Assembly: GCA_907165275.2 (NCBI GenBank)
Contig: OU015652.1
Span: 3,797,001 to 3,861,000 of the forward strand
From: Zygaena filipendulae
Lineage: Eukaryota; Arthropoda; Insecta; Lepidoptera; Zygaenidae
Length of the DNA stretch: 64,000 nucleotides
Direction: 5' to 3'
The translations under genes and the position numbers were made by a program. Below are positions 49,201-57,076 of this stretch, piece after piece (position 1 is the first letter of the stretch; every line of letters begins with the position of its first letter). Under the pieces are notes generated by a model. It did no database searches. It saw nothing but the letters and a program-made list of their open reading frames with translations, and was not told the origin of the DNA.

Positions 49201-49298
49201 GTAACATTTAACATAAGTTAGGTACCTTCTACATATTTTTTTAATTCTTCATCTATTAAAGGAAATTGACTCTTGAGAAAGTCACCACAATGAGCCAT
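31227..49298 (-). CDS. ABCF3: ABC transporter family F member 3 (ABCF3), 12 exons, 704 aa
   Basis: Exons 5' to 3' (minus): 49298-49226, 49133-49028, 46823-46658, 45268-45054, 38749-38486, 37814-37614, 36602-36420, 36005-35832, 35303-35129, 34146-33966, 32393-32173, 31382-31227. Phases agree throughout and total 2115 nt. The start is [16 protein letters not shown], like the N-terminus of human ABCF3 (709 aa). Two ABC domains are complete. NBD1 has Walker A GRNGLGKT (207-214), signature FSGGW (325-329), Walker B LLLLDEP (345-351) and switch His 379. NBD2 has GDNGAGKT (521-528), LSGGQ (607-611), FLVLDEP (627-633) and His 661. There are no membrane segments: ABC-F proteins are soluble, ribosome-linked ATPases (yeast Gcn20 group), not transporters. 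The exon 5 donor is GC; the exon 2 and exon 11 donors are weak. Confidence 0.95.
31460..31680. mobile_element. Repeat remnant in ABCF3 intron 11
   Basis: 'CTGATGGATCAGCGCGCAGC' and 'GAACTTCGAAATTATCGCGG' resemble another lepidopteran short repeat ending in a Helitron-like block. Boundaries are unclear. Confidence 0.35.
32462..32728. mobile_element. CRE-bearing MITE, copy 5 (ABCF3 intron 10)
   Basis: The left block 'AAATATTGGACACGTATTTT' is present but the TTAGTCCGTC end is eroded. One intact TGACGTCA lies at 32602-32609; the first site is mutated to TAACGTCA. The right end 'GACGGGACTAATTAGAATTT' is followed by 'GTCAACATTCC'. Confidence 0.7.
33060..33327 (+). mobile_element. Helitron-type repeat remnant (ABCF3 intron 10)
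   Basis: Diverged 'TCATTCAAATCCGTTCAACT' and an end 'ACCGCGGGAACAGCTAG' with T following. An internal reversed block near 33125 suggests rearrangement. Confidence 0.45.
33495..33766. mobile_element. CRE-bearing MITE, copy 6 (ABCF3 intron 10)
   Basis: Left ATTGGCTACTTGAGAAA then TTTAGTCCGTCGTGTAG; right GACGGACTAATTAGAATTTT then CCTGGAGAATACCCGATT. One TGACGTCA at 33628-33635; the second half of the core is deleted. Confidence 0.7.
33777..33945 (+). mobile_element. Helitron-type repeat remnant next to ABCF3 exon 10
   Basis: 'CGTTGTAAGGGGTACAGAG' and 'CCGAAATTCTCGCGGGG' follow the 3939 copy; it ends 'GGGGACAGGTAG' about 20 bp from the exon 10 donor (GTAAAT). Confidence 0.5.
34203..34325 (-). 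mobile_element. Helitron-type 3' end fragment, minus orientation
   Basis: 'CACTAGCTGTTCCCG' is the reverse of the usual CGGGAACAGCTAGTG end. It lies about 60 bp upstream of ABCF3 exon 10 in intron 9. Confidence 0.4.
34502..34836. mobile_element. CRE-bearing MITE, copy 7 (complete, ABCF3 intron 9)
   Basis: Outer ends TAATGGGTATATTGACTA and TAGTCAACATTCCTATTA pair with each other and with copy 2. Two TGACGTCA sites lie at 34623-34630 and 34668-34675. If the element proper starts at ATGGG, TA flanks both sides. Confidence 0.75.
34888..35095. mobile_element. GC-richer MITE-like block (ABCF3 intron 9)
   Basis: Short repeated and inverted AGCGC/AACGCG motifs ('AGCGCTAGCGCAACG', 'AAAACGCGAGAAGCGCTT') stand out from the AT-rich intron. 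The end 'CATGTGAACCTGCACTTA' resembles ends of other lepidopteran MITEs. Termini are not defined. Confidence 0.35.
35484..35550. repeat. Perfect 23-bp-arm hairpin in ABCF3 intron 8
   Basis: AAATTAATGTTAATTGGCAT+TTA (35484-35506) pairs without mismatch with 35528-35550 across a 21-base spacer. Confidence 0.85.
36086..36345. mobile_element. CRE-bearing MITE, copy 8 (ABCF3 intron 7, reversed)
   Basis: It starts TTTAGTCCGTCAGTTAGA; one TGACGTCA at 36249-36256, the other site altered to TAACGTCA. The right end is eroded ('CAAATCTAGTCAAAT'). Confidence 0.7.
36835..36962. mobile_element. MITE, GCCAAGTTGAC family (ABCF3 intron 6)
   Basis: The right end 'GTAGAATGTCAACTTGGC' and internal 'GACGATTCGTTGCATAAG' match the copies at 15264 and 22505; 'TTTGATTGGCTGACCAAG' is the diverged left half. 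Confidence 0.5.
36953..37143 (+). pseudogene. LINE ORF2 C-terminal fragment
   Basis: A stretch of about 45 codons ([20 protein letters not shown], then [10 protein letters not shown]) is the basic C-terminal tail of a lepidopteran non-LTR retrotransposon ORF2. The family's last residues, '[14 protein letters not shown]', appear as '[14 protein letters not shown]' at about 37104-37139 in another frame. It is a 5'-truncated, frameshifted copy that seeds the tandem array to its right. Confidence 0.65.
37100..37634. repeat. 75-bp tandem array: LINE tail fused to the ABCF3 exon 6 splice junction
   Basis: The landmark TGTCCAG/TGTCTAG falls at about 37108, 37184, 37259, 37334, 37409, 37484 and 37556, giving a 75-bp period (last step 72). 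Each unit runs from 'TATGTCCAGCAGTGGACG', the LINE 3' end, through 'CCCACTTACTAGGAGAACA' to 'AGGCC'. The second half matches the true exon 6 end (37598-37634, 'CCACTTACTTGGAGAACA'). The array therefore abuts and partly overlaps coding exon 6. Since 75 is a multiple of 3, it also produces long spurious ORFs. Confidence 0.85.
37963..38161. mobile_element. GC-rich MITE in ABCF3 intron 5
   Basis: Left 'CATGCACACCACGTTTTTTA' and right 'TAAAAAACGTGGTGTGCA' are inverted, extending inward through GCGCC/GGCGC and GACGCGCGTTT blocks. TTA or TAA flanks both ends, which would suit a 3-bp target duplication. Confidence 0.6.
38827..38961 (+). repeat. Left LTR (135 bp)
   Basis: TGTAGTG...CACTACA, with TATAAATA near 38923 and AATAAA near 38932 as plausible core promoter and poly(A) signals. 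No difference from the right LTR was found by eye. Confidence 0.9.
39640..40590 (+). repeat. 48-bp minisatellite in the retrotransposon leader
   Basis: Units built from GGCCACGCAATTAAATTACT and GGTAAATGGCCACGCATAAC. CTGGTAAAT recurs at 39858, 39906, 39954 and 40002, exactly 48 bp apart. From about 40080 a longer variant (about 60 bp, with CATTTGGGTAAAAGGCCACG) takes over. The array ends just before gag. The long minus-strand ORF here is only a product of the repeat. Confidence 0.9.
40647..41473 (+). pseudogene. Broken gag of the LTR element, with an internal tandem duplication
   Basis: The ATG at 40647 opens a gag-like reading frame: '[20 protein letters not shown]', then '[16 protein letters not shown]', typical of insect Ty3/gypsy gag. 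At about 40949 it meets a 226-232-bp tandem duplication (40949-41180 and 41181-41406) carrying '[12 protein letters not shown]' in one frame and 'LIDQIT' in another. Both copies share the frameshift and stops near their AAAAAAACG runs, so the lesion came before the duplication. Confidence 0.8.
41544..41634 (+). pseudogene. Gag zinc-knuckle remnant
   Basis: [18 protein letters not shown] has the spacing of a retroviral-type CCHC knuckle, with the pattern kept only in part (C-x2-C-x4-H-x5-C). It is followed by 'KSSKCGHFG', the start of a second knuckle, where a LINE fragment takes over. Confidence 0.65.
41635..42260 (+). pseudogene. Non-LTR reverse transcriptase C-terminal fragment nested in the LTR element
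   Basis: [20 protein letters not shown], then '[20 protein letters not shown]', is the post-catalytic part of a Jockey/CR1-like LINE ORF2 common in Lepidoptera. Downstream frames keep '[20 protein letters not shown]' and 'LKSCLIQNL', the ORF2 C-terminus. Several frameshifts separate the pieces. Its presence between two halves of gag/pol indicates a nested insertion or template switch. Confidence 0.75.
42670..42905 (+). pseudogene. Aspartic protease remnant of the LTR element
   Basis: [16 protein letters not shown] holds the retroviral-type protease motif DSG. A frameshift then leads into '[20 protein letters not shown]', the usual continuation. Truncated and frameshifted. Confidence 0.65.
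42974..43095 (+). pseudogene. RNase H-region remnant of the LTR element
   Basis: '[18 protein letters not shown]' with the conserved SDHKPL (usually TDHKPL), then '[13 protein letters not shown]', belongs to the Ty3/gypsy RNase H domain. The reverse transcriptase that should precede it is absent, so an internal deletion joins protease to RNase H. Confidence 0.7.
43129..43286 (+). repeat. 79-bp tandem duplication in pol
   Basis: Two nearly identical copies (43129-43207 and 43208-43286) start CTGATTATATAAATCAGAAA and each end TGCGGTAGATCAGG. Confidence 0.85.
43250..43594 (+). pseudogene. Integrase C-terminal tail remnant
   Basis: An open run of 114 codons keeps '[14 protein letters not shown]' and '[15 protein letters not shown]', which I recognise as the end of Ty3/gypsy integrases. 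The zinc-binding and DDE core of integrase is missing. Confidence 0.65.
43735..44215 (+). repeat. Roughly 105-115-bp tandem repeats before the right LTR
   Basis: 'AGTTTAAGAGATT' recurs near 43777, 43917, 44032 and 44136, each with 'AATATTATTTTGATTAT' before it and 'CGTAAATAGTTTACA' after it in the later copies. Non-coding. Confidence 0.8.
44234..44368 (+). repeat. Right LTR (135 bp)
   Basis: Same 135 bases as the left LTR by eye, preceded by the purine run AAATAAAGAAGGGA and followed by the CTAGC target duplicate. Confidence 0.9.
44600..44803 (-). mobile_element. Helitron-type repeat, minus (ABCF3 intron 4)
   Basis: 'CTGTTCACCCGCGATAAATT' and 'TTATAATATTAGTATAGA' are the reversed 3' and 5' ends. 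It is followed directly by a plus-oriented copy. Confidence 0.5.
44804..44988 (+). mobile_element. Helitron-type repeat, plus, back to back with the previous one
   Basis: 'AACTACTGAACTGATTTTCA' and 'GGAATTCCCGCGGAAACTGC' follow the family; the extreme 3' end is lost just before ABCF3 exon 4. Confidence 0.5.
45690..45970. mobile_element. LINE 3'-tail fragment (ABCF3 intron 3)
   Basis: TTCTTTATTTATTGAGCTT with an upstream T run, then a moderately GC-rich body ('CTGCTGCACACCTGCACAAC'), looks like an inverted retroposon tail. The family was not identified. Confidence 0.35.
46051..46259. mobile_element. MITE with TATACACC termini (ABCF3 intron 3)
   Basis: Left TATACACCAAGGGGATAAA and right TTTATCCCTGTGGTGTATA are inverted, and the symmetry continues to GGGCGC/GCGCCC. 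The interior holds two related blocks, GAGCGCAGCGAGGG and GAGTGCAGTGAGGG. No ORF. Confidence 0.7.
46895..47395. repeat. 272-bp tandem duplication in ABCF3 intron 2
   Basis: 'GATGATGGGATCTTGGAGAA' occurs at about 46931 and 47203 with long matching flanks ('GAAGACCACAGAT', 'TATAGTAAATCGTT'). The copies differ at many sites. A third partial copy may follow at about 47440-47500. The ORFs here are low-information and shared by both copies. Confidence 0.75.
47621..47887. mobile_element. Foldback element with about 80-bp arms (ABCF3 intron 2)
   Basis: Left arm 'AAAACCGACTTCCAAAAACA' to 'ACAGACAAAAATACACG' pairs with right arm 'CGTGTATTTTTGTCTGT' to 'TTTTTGGAAGTTGGTTTTA'. The middle contains 'CACTCCCGCCATGAGCTCG'. 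It shares the CCGACTTCCAAAAA end with the repeat at 1436-2004. Confidence 0.75.
47888..49027. other. ABCF3 intron 2, AT-rich; nothing recognised
   Basis: No exon or element boundary seen. Confidence 0.4.
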
Positions 49299-49514
49299 CG
49301 TCAAATTTTTAGTTTAGTACTTGGTAATTACCAAGTATTAGGAAAATATCAAGATTTATCATTAATAATATATTGTTTGAAAACCTTTACGATTAGAGCG
49401 TGTCAGGATGTCATGAAACACGTCGTAAGTCAGATGGTTTGTCAGTTTCAAATGTCAATGTCATGAAATTCAGATGACGCGGACGGATACCTACTGGATG
49501 TGGATCATGTGCAC

Positions 49515-49572
49515 GTAGTGATTACCTTCTCTCTGATCATGTGGATGGCCTTTACCAGAGAGAAGGTAATCA
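49515..49572. repeat. Left inverted repeat with local hairpin
   Basis: 'CGTAGTGATTACCTTCTCTC' starts a 22-bp block (49515-49536) whose exact reverse complement is at 54376-54397. A nearby 16-bp inverted copy (49557-49572) makes a local hairpin. It may be a terminus of the Harbinger element. Confidence 0.6.
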
Positions 49573-50335
49573 TGGCCTTTACCGCGCATTTAAAATCATA
49601 GCCTGCGCACGGGCTAACTTAGGTACTAATCACAAATTAACTAGACTTATGGGTACTAATGAGGACGAGACCTGCCGGCGACAGCCGACACCCCCAACTC
49701 TTGTAGCGGATATGCATGACAAAAAAAGAAATTTGTCTGTCTGTCAGGCCAGCGACACTCCCTTGAAGCAAAAGTTACTATAGATTTAATGCGCGAATTT
49801 CTTTACCAACTTTGGAATACTTAACCAAATTTCTATGACCGCGTCATACATTACATTGGTAAGGTTGGCACAAAATGCTTTCGTAGATCGGGTCTGCGTT
49901 AGTAGTGATTATTTGCTCAGTGGATTTTGGCGGCATTTGAGCAAAATGGAGTCAGTTTCGTTTCTTTGTTTTAAAAATTATAGTTTATCGTGGTTGATAT
50001 TGTGTAAACGTGATGGGATTTGCATAATAGTGATCCATTAATGATGAACAATTAATGGAAACAGGGAAATAAGATGAAATGGGAGGTTCGCTGGGAGGTT
50101 ATCGTTTTAATATTTAACTTCTTACAGAGCGTCCCATTCCAATAGGGAATTTTAGTGTTTATTTTTTATTATTGTTTTATAAACCTTTCGGTATTAGTAC
50201 CTAGTATAATACCATTAATCTTTTACAAATATCTTTTGTACTTTCAGAGATAATATGATTCTTTCAAAGTTCAAGTTAGACAAGAAAAGCGCTACAGTCA
50301 TAATGACGTCCGCGTCACCCAGCTTGTAGCGCCCT

Positions 50336-50760
50336 AACAAAATAGGGTACTTGCATGAAATTTTTAATAAGAAATTTTGTAAATATTCCAAAAATAGAGC
50401 CTTAGAAAATCATTATCGTGAAAGATTTACCAATAAATTATCAATAGTTTCCAAAATATTTAACTTTTAATTTGTGAAACGGAACGTTGCAACGAAACAC
50501 TAATCACAGCCACGCTTAACATATTACGTCACTTTTATTTTTTTAGGAAACATTTACCTCTTTCAGGGAAGGCAGAAGTCAACACATATTTTCCTTTTTC
50601 TGAAGTTTTTTACTTTTTGATTCTTTACTGGAACTCTTGGAAGTAACTCGACACAGTTCAACCTGAAAAAAAAATCATACAAATACGCTATTGCTTCCAG
50701 AAGTCCCGGTAAAGCATTGAAATGCATCTTACCGATGCGTTTCAACGTAAATAACTTTAG
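50336..50760. mobile_element. Partial MITE with AATAGGGTACTTGCATG end
   Basis: It starts AAAATAGGGTACTTGCATGA and continues 'GAAACGGAACGTTGCAACGA' as in the full copies at 55874 and 62884. A related piece recurs at about 51095-51200 ('ATGCATCTCATCAATGCA'). Confidence 0.6.
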
Positions 50761-51431
50761 AAAGACATCTGCACTGGCTGTATGAACTTAGATTCCTTTG
50801 CTTTCTCCAAAAGGAGTAAATAAAATAAAAAAGTTAAAAAAAGGGAGCTTTACTCAACTTTTGGCGGGATTTTTAGCAGAGTGGACGTCTGTTTTATTTC
50901 TTTGTTTTGAAAATTAGTTTATCGTGATTAATATTGTGTGAATATGGTGAACTTTGCATAATGGTGATCCATTATTGATGAATAGTGCGCGGAAACAGTG
51001 AAATAAGATGAAATAGGGCGTTCATAGGGAGGTTTTCGTTTTACTATACAACTTCCCACAGAGCGTCCTATTAAGGTTCAACTGCGAAGATTTGCTAGCA
51101 AAAGTTCCGTTAAAGCAAAAGCATCGAAATGCATCTCATCAATGCACATCGATGTAAATAACTTTAGAAGAAGAAAATACCACTCAATTGGCTGTATGGA
51201 CTTACTTCCTTTGCATTTAGGGTAAATTTAAAAAAAAGCTGCTATACAAATAATCAGATTTTTTTTTTTTGAAGTTGAGAAAAATTAAAATATCGTAACA
51301 TTATCTAAATAGTGATTTATGCCTTATCAGCAGCAAAAGCAATCGAAGAAGAAGGGCTTAAATGAAAATTGAGATTTCATTTTACTTGTAAACCGTTTTT
51401 CTAATAGATTGTGTAACATCTAGTTGTAAAA

Positions 51432-52817
51432 ATGGATGATGGTAATGTTGCTGTTTTGGCTATACTTGATAACCAAAGTAAGTTTCTTTTTCTACATTTT
51501 TTTTCTTTGGAACATCCGAAACATACGACTATTATAGCGTTGCGACCAGTCAAAACCCATGGGAACATATATTACATTTTTATTGACATATTAAGGTGTG
51601 AAAAATATAATCTCATATCTTCTTTAATCTAACATCTATGTAATTCATTTGCAGCATCGTCGTACAAGACCAATGATATGACATTGACCTACCATGATCA
51701 TGTTAGCAATACAACTCATCCAATGCCTCAGGAAGAGGTGGATGTCAGTGAAAATCATAAACAGAGTATGTAATATTAGGATCCATTCCTACTGTTTCTA
51801 CACCTCATCAGAAGTTACATGATAAATATTTTGATTTATTTGCTTACACAGGCTAAGACACTAGACATTCAAAGTTAAAAGGTTATACAAAGGAAAGTCA
51901 TTTGTGTGTGTCAAGTAAAATGTTAATAAAAAAATAGATTATTATTTCAAATTATTTTTCCTCCCCATTAAGCTAAAATTGGTTAGGCAGATAGATGTTA
52001 CCAGAAGTATTTCTGGTTGACCTTTTTATAATGCAGTTTTTTTTTAGATGTTATATGGTCCAAAAATGCAACTCTAATGCTCCTCAATTTGTATGAAAAC
52101 AAAATGCATATGATGGAAAATCCCAAGAAGAAAACAAAAATGTGGACTTCAATAGCTGATGAATTAAAGTCCTTCAATATTGAGGTAACTGCACCCACTA
52201 TTAAGAACTAGGATGTGGGACTTATCTGTTTATTATATTTTAAGAAACTTTGTACAACTTTTGTTATCCACAGATTCAATTTACAGGTGACACCAGATCA
52301 AGTTAGATGGAAGGTTAATGCACTCACAAAAAAATACAAAGACTGTGTTGAGAAATGTCAAGGCCCTGCTACATTCAAATATTTTAATGAAATGCATCAT
52401 ATACTGGGAAGGTACAGTGACGACAATAGTGCTTATAGATTAGCATCAGGTGTTATTCAAGGACATTCAGAAGGAGTAACAGAACAAAATACCACAGTTA
52501 ATATTAAGAAATTTTCACAAAAAAATTCAACACCATTTAGAAGACTACGGACAGAAAGAAAGGCAAAAGTAGAAATAGACAAACAGTGGATAGAATATTT
52601 AAGAAGACAAGAAGAGCTGAAACAAATTAGGAATGAGAGGTATGAAAGAAGTTTGAGGCTAAGGGAAGAAGAATTACAATTGAGAAGAAAGGAATTAGAA
52701 ATGAAACAATCAATAGCATTAAAGAAGCTACAATTAAGAGAGAAAAAGCAAGAAGAGTTGTTAAGGATAGAAAGAGAAAAATGTGATTTACTAAGACAAA
52801 TAATGTCAGCAAAATAA
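51432..52817 (+). CDS. Harbinger-associated Myb/SANT-like DNA-binding protein, 4 exons, 274 aa
   Basis: Exons 51432-51477, 51655-51765, 52048-52184 and 52287-52817 join in frame through GT-AG sites. Residues about 53-110 form a Myb/SANT-like trihelix: 'WSKNATLMLLNLYENK', 'MWTSIADELKSFNIEVTPDQ' and 'VRWKVNALTKKYKDCVEK', with the usual tryptophans. The C-terminal third is a charged coiled coil (RLREEELQLRRKELEMKQ...REKCDLLRQ). PIF/Harbinger elements carry such a protein beside the transposase, where it helps nuclear import and binds element ends. The transposase-like gene lies 244 bp downstream, facing it. No internal stops. Its exon 3 has the same length (137 nt) as exon 3 of the homologue at 60065. 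Confidence 0.85.
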
Positions 52818-53061
52818 TGTCAAAGACATTAGAGAATGTAAATAAACACATCCAGGTTATGTATTATATACAGTATTTAATAATTATAATTATTATTTAA
52901 ATTATAATTTATACTTGTTACTAAACATATTATTTCATTTAAGACATACTTCTGATAAGTAACAAATAATAACATTTACATAATAATAATATTTTATTCA
53001 AAATATCTATTCAGTTTACAAGATTTATTGAATTAGTTTCTAATAACAACAGTATTCTTAT

Positions 53062-54237
53062 CTACTCCTGCTCATGGTCTTCAAGGTGATCATTTTCATT
53101 GACACAATAGTTATGCAATATACATGCAGCTACGATAGTATCAGTAATAAATGCTATATTCCTGTAAACAGTAAACAATTTTATCCTTCGAAATCTCCCT
53201 TTTAGTAAATTGAACGCTTTATCACTAATCTTCCGGGTTGCAACATGAAGAGTGTTAAATTGTCTTTGTTCAGGTGTTAGTCTTTTATTTTCACGGAATG
53301 GTGGAATGAGCCATGGTAGTGAAGGATATCCAGAATGACCAACAAGAAATGTACTATTTGGAAATAATGTATTCCTATTCTGTGTTGCTGTATAATACAA
53401 TGGTGACTTTTTCAGGACACGTGAACAGTTAGTTGAACCAGGCTCACCACAATACACATTTGTAAACCTCATATTGGAATCTACGGTGGCTTGTAAAATA
53501 ATTGAGAAATACCCCTTTGGATTCAAGTACTCTCTTGGACTTTTTGGTTTTTCAATTCTTATATGTGTGCAGTCAATCACACCTAACAAGTTGGAAATTC
53601 CAGTTTTTGTTAAAAATGCATCACTAATAACTTTTATGTCTTGATAATTTTGTGGCCACTTTATAGCATCATTCAGCTTTGTGAGTATCCAGGCGACCAC
53701 TCGTCTAATGACTCTAAATGTTGATGAAATAGATATATCAAATCGAGTTGCGATTGGAGTCAGTGATTCAGTATTGGATATGAATGATAAGAATATGAAG
53801 AAACACAATTTTGGTTCCAAAGGTTTTAATCCGAATTTGTGTGAAGCAATGAAACCAGATTTCTCTAATTCATCTGAAATACGAAAATAACAATCTTGAA
53901 AAATTTACATTTTAAATCCAACGTATGTTGTTAATTGGCTTTATCTAAACTTACCAATTAGCTGGTATGTAGTCTTTCGTGACAATCTTAAGCGGTTTTT
54001 AAATTCTGCATCAGTCCAAGACTCAACAATATGTAGAAAATCGTCAACTCGCTTGCGCCGAAGTCTTAGCAAATATTGCATAAGAGGAAAGAACAAAGTA
54101 TCTTCATCCTCATCATGGTCTTCATCAAATTGCTCCTCCGTGTTTACTTCACAAACATCGCTCCAACTACTATCGCTGTCCTCACTACTATAGTTCGTTG
54201 TTTCTGCTAACCATGTTATCATTTCAGGGCTCGTCAT
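53062..54237 (-). CDS. PIF/Harbinger (HARBI1-like) transposase, 2 exons, 364 aa, catalytic motifs altered
   Basis: Exon 1 54237-53955 (MTSPEMITWLAETTNYSS..., acidic, ending 'KTTYQLIG') and exon 2 53873-53062 join through GTAAGT/TTTCAG in frame. The DDE_Tnp_4-type core is clear: 'GVIDCTHIRIEKP', 'EYLNPKGYFSIILQATVDSN', 'YPSLPWLIPPFRENKRLTPE' and 'LLKGRFRR', with 'ACILHNYC' near the C-terminus. The length fits the family (about 350 aa). In most relatives the motifs read PGSxHDSxV, GDSGYP and IERAFG; here they are PGSTNCSRV, GHSGYP and ISDKAFN. Three acidic positions are therefore changed although the ORF is open. It is probably catalytically dead or domesticated. It converges with the Myb/SANT-like gene. 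Confidence 0.85.
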
Positions 54238-54375
54238 CGCACAGCGCAAGTAAAATTATGGACTAAATACCTTGGTATCTATGTAGGTAACGAAAAACAT
54301 ATTCCCAATTCCCATATTCGTAATTTCGGCTGAACCACAAATTAACTACTAACTAGACATATGATTTGTATTCAA

Positions 54376-54397
54376 CAGAGAGAAGGTAATCACTACG
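54376..54397. repeat. Right inverted repeat matching 49515-49536
   Basis: CAGAGAGAAGGTAATCACTA+CG is the exact reverse complement of the 22 bp at 49515. It sits about 140 bp outside the transposase start codon. Confidence 0.65.
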
Positions 54398-55873
54398 TTT
54401 TATTGTATTTATGATATTCAAAGAAAATACTCTATGTTTGTATTGTTATCAACTGAAACTAGTAAATATCGATCTAAATACTGAAATGAAAACCAGTGTT
54501 ACCAACTCTCGAATATATTTACCCCTAAAGGTTGTCAAAATTCAAAAACCCCTGAATCCCCTTAAATAAAATAATATTATTTCTACATAAAAAGTTAGTT
54601 TATTTATTAGGGGGGAAAAATTAGTCTTATTAAAAAATAATTAAAAGCAAAAATATCTTTTTCATTACTCAGGCTCGGAAAGTAGGTCTGAAGTTGCCTG
54701 AGAAGCGGGTTGAAAGTAGCCCTTTTCAGCCCTAGGGAGAATCGCTTTCAACTGACAACTGTCAAATTTTTAAAAAAAACTAGGTCTATTTTCACATTTC
54801 TATTGAACCATGTTTCAACTTTCTATACAGCCAGCGCGATGTAAAATTGAAATAACGTAAAGTTTAAGTAGGTATTAATTAAAATAAAATTCACTCACTT
54901 TTTCTTAAGCTAATTCCTATTTATATTTTTTTATTTTCTTTAATTAATACTTAATAATTAAAGAAAATATTTTTTTTAGGTCGCCACAATGTAAATAAAA
55001 AATACTGGCTGAATAGCTAGCCGGCCAAAGAAAAAGAAATAGGTGGGAAAGTGTCAAGCGACTATCCGATCTTCACTCATTTTTTCTTTAGTTAATTCCG
55101 TAGACGGAGAATAGAATGGACAGGCTATTCGCGTATAGGGTAAGAGAAAGTGATATTCTTCCTATGCACACATGTAAACTACCAGTATTACCACTAAATA
55201 AATTATTTCCAATTTCCAGGGAGTTCTAGCTTGTTTGGTGATGAACAAGCTATGGGAAGTAAAATGTAGTTTTATAGAGTAGATAGGTTATCATCGATTC
55301 GTGAAGGTGTCAAGGGGATTTATAATTTAAGCGGAGCAAGTGAAATGAAAACTATGTAGGTGCAAATAACGTTTTATTGGAACTTAAGTTCCTTAGCGCA
55401 CGGTACGGATGAGGCAAACCAGCTTAATATTTCTCGTCATGGCATCATAAAAGTTGTGCGCTTGGTTTATGGTTTTTGAAACGATTATTATTGCTTGCTT
55501 ATTGGTTCGCGCCAGCTGCTCTCATTGTCAGTAAGGTTAGTTTTTCAACAGAAACTGCTTGGGAAATGCTTGAAACGAATCCTTGAATAGCCATTTGGTT
55601 TCCAATTTACACGACCGATTTAAAAGGACATCTGAAAAAGAAAAAAAATATAGAATACAAACTGTATTAACATGAAAAATTAAAAAATAACATGACGTGG
55701 ATAATGTAGTCATCAGGCCCAATATTCTAAAATTTCCAAATCAAATTGGATATAAAATTGTTTATTTCATACACTACTCATACAGTCAAGAGCATGCAAG
55801 CTTTTCAGCTTAGACTCACTTTGCACCAGTCTTACACACGAAGGGTACAGTACACGCTATTCTCTTGACGGTC

Positions 55874-56533
55874 AAATAGGGTACTTGCGTGAATTTTTTT
55901 TTTTAGTCTATTTTAAAGATATATGGCCTACTTAAACAAAACAAGAAAAAGAAAAAAATATATGCATACATTAATTAAATAGAGCGTTTCAAAATTCCTA
56001 CTTTAGACCTTACCGCCGAAGCGCGGAATGACGTCACTTGTTCAAAATTACGCCTTATTAATCTGTGATAGAAATGTCACTGTCGTATTGGCAGCGTCAT
56101 GTGACACTGACAGACAGATAAATTCAATATCCAAAAGCAAAATTAAAGTTGAACTGTGTCGATTTACTTCCAAAAGTTATTTATTTATTTATTTTAGTTC
56201 CAGTAAAGAATCGAAATGCATCTAACCGATGCATTTTAAAGTAAAAAACTTCAAAAAATGGAAAATATGCGTTGACTGTATGCACTTTGTTTCTTTTGCC
56301 TTCTCTGAAAGAGGTAAATGTTTCCTAAAAAAATAAGTGACGTCATGTGTCAAGCTTGGCTGTGATTGGTGTTTCGTTGCAACGTTCCGTTTCACAAAAT
56401 TAAAAGTTGAATATTTTGGAAACTATTGAAAATTTTTTAGTAAATCTTTCACGATAACGCTTATCTAAGGCTCTATTTTTGAAATATTGACACAATTTCT
56501 TATTATAAATTTCATGTAAGTAGCCTATTGAAC
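55874..56533. mobile_element. MITE with AATAGGGTACTTGC termini, nested in the THAP element
   Basis: Left AATAGGGTACTTGCGTGAAT and right ATTTCATGTAAGTAGCCTATT are inverted. The interior has two TGACGTCA sites (56029-56036, 56338-56345). Homologous copies lie at 50336 and 62884. It could alternatively be an internal part of the THAP element, because the right-edge THAP copy also has one next to it. Confidence 0.6.
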
Positions 56534-56999
56534 TTATTCAATTCGACACCGAAGTTTTAAAATACAGCGCCTGAGAGATAGTTGACTAGAATCTTTCAGT
56601 ATTTTGTCCCAGGTTGATAAGAAAAAGAAATGATGGAAACGATTGGCACTTGGCACGATACTTGGTCGAAATAATTTTGTTACACCTCATAGGTACCTAC
56701 TAATATTATGAAAAATTGGGAAATTAATCTGGGTAAGCTAGCAACCTTTGTTGTAGTATAACCCGACTTAATACGGAAAGCATGATAACGACTCTAGTTA
56801 ATTTGTGGTAACGACATAGTCGCCATTATGGAATAAGGACTACGTAATTTGGCAAGATTATACATTAAAATAAGAAAGCAAATTAATGTTGATTTTTTTG
56901 TTATATTTATACGATTTATACCACAAAGCTGTTATTATGAACATATTTGCTATTTCGCACAAACAAAACACATTTACATGAAAGTAAATCATTACATAC

Positions 57000-57076
57000 C
57001 GATGAAATGTTACATTCTCCGTTTTCCTAGCATTACGGCTCTTACAGCCTAAAATACAACATAACACTATGTCCAT
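57000..57076 (-). pseudogene. THAP zinc-finger first exon
   Basis: The ATG at 57076 opens MDIVLCCILGCKSRNARKTE then NVTFHR, ending at a good donor GTATGT. The C-C-x2-C spacing and the 'VTFHR' block are the N-terminal half of a THAP domain, the DNA-binding module of P-type transposases. Downstream exons could not be found. Confidence 0.65.

Larger units (their letters stand above)
49299..51431. other. ABCF3 upstream region and transposon debris
   Basis: ABCF3 must be transcribed leftward from a promoter just above 49298. From 49515 the DNA is repetitive: a 16-bp hairpin pair, a block at 49745-49920 shared with 62280-62480 ('CCAACTTTGGAATACTTAA'), and a MITE fragment at about 50336-50760. No host gene seen. 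Confidence 0.45.
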
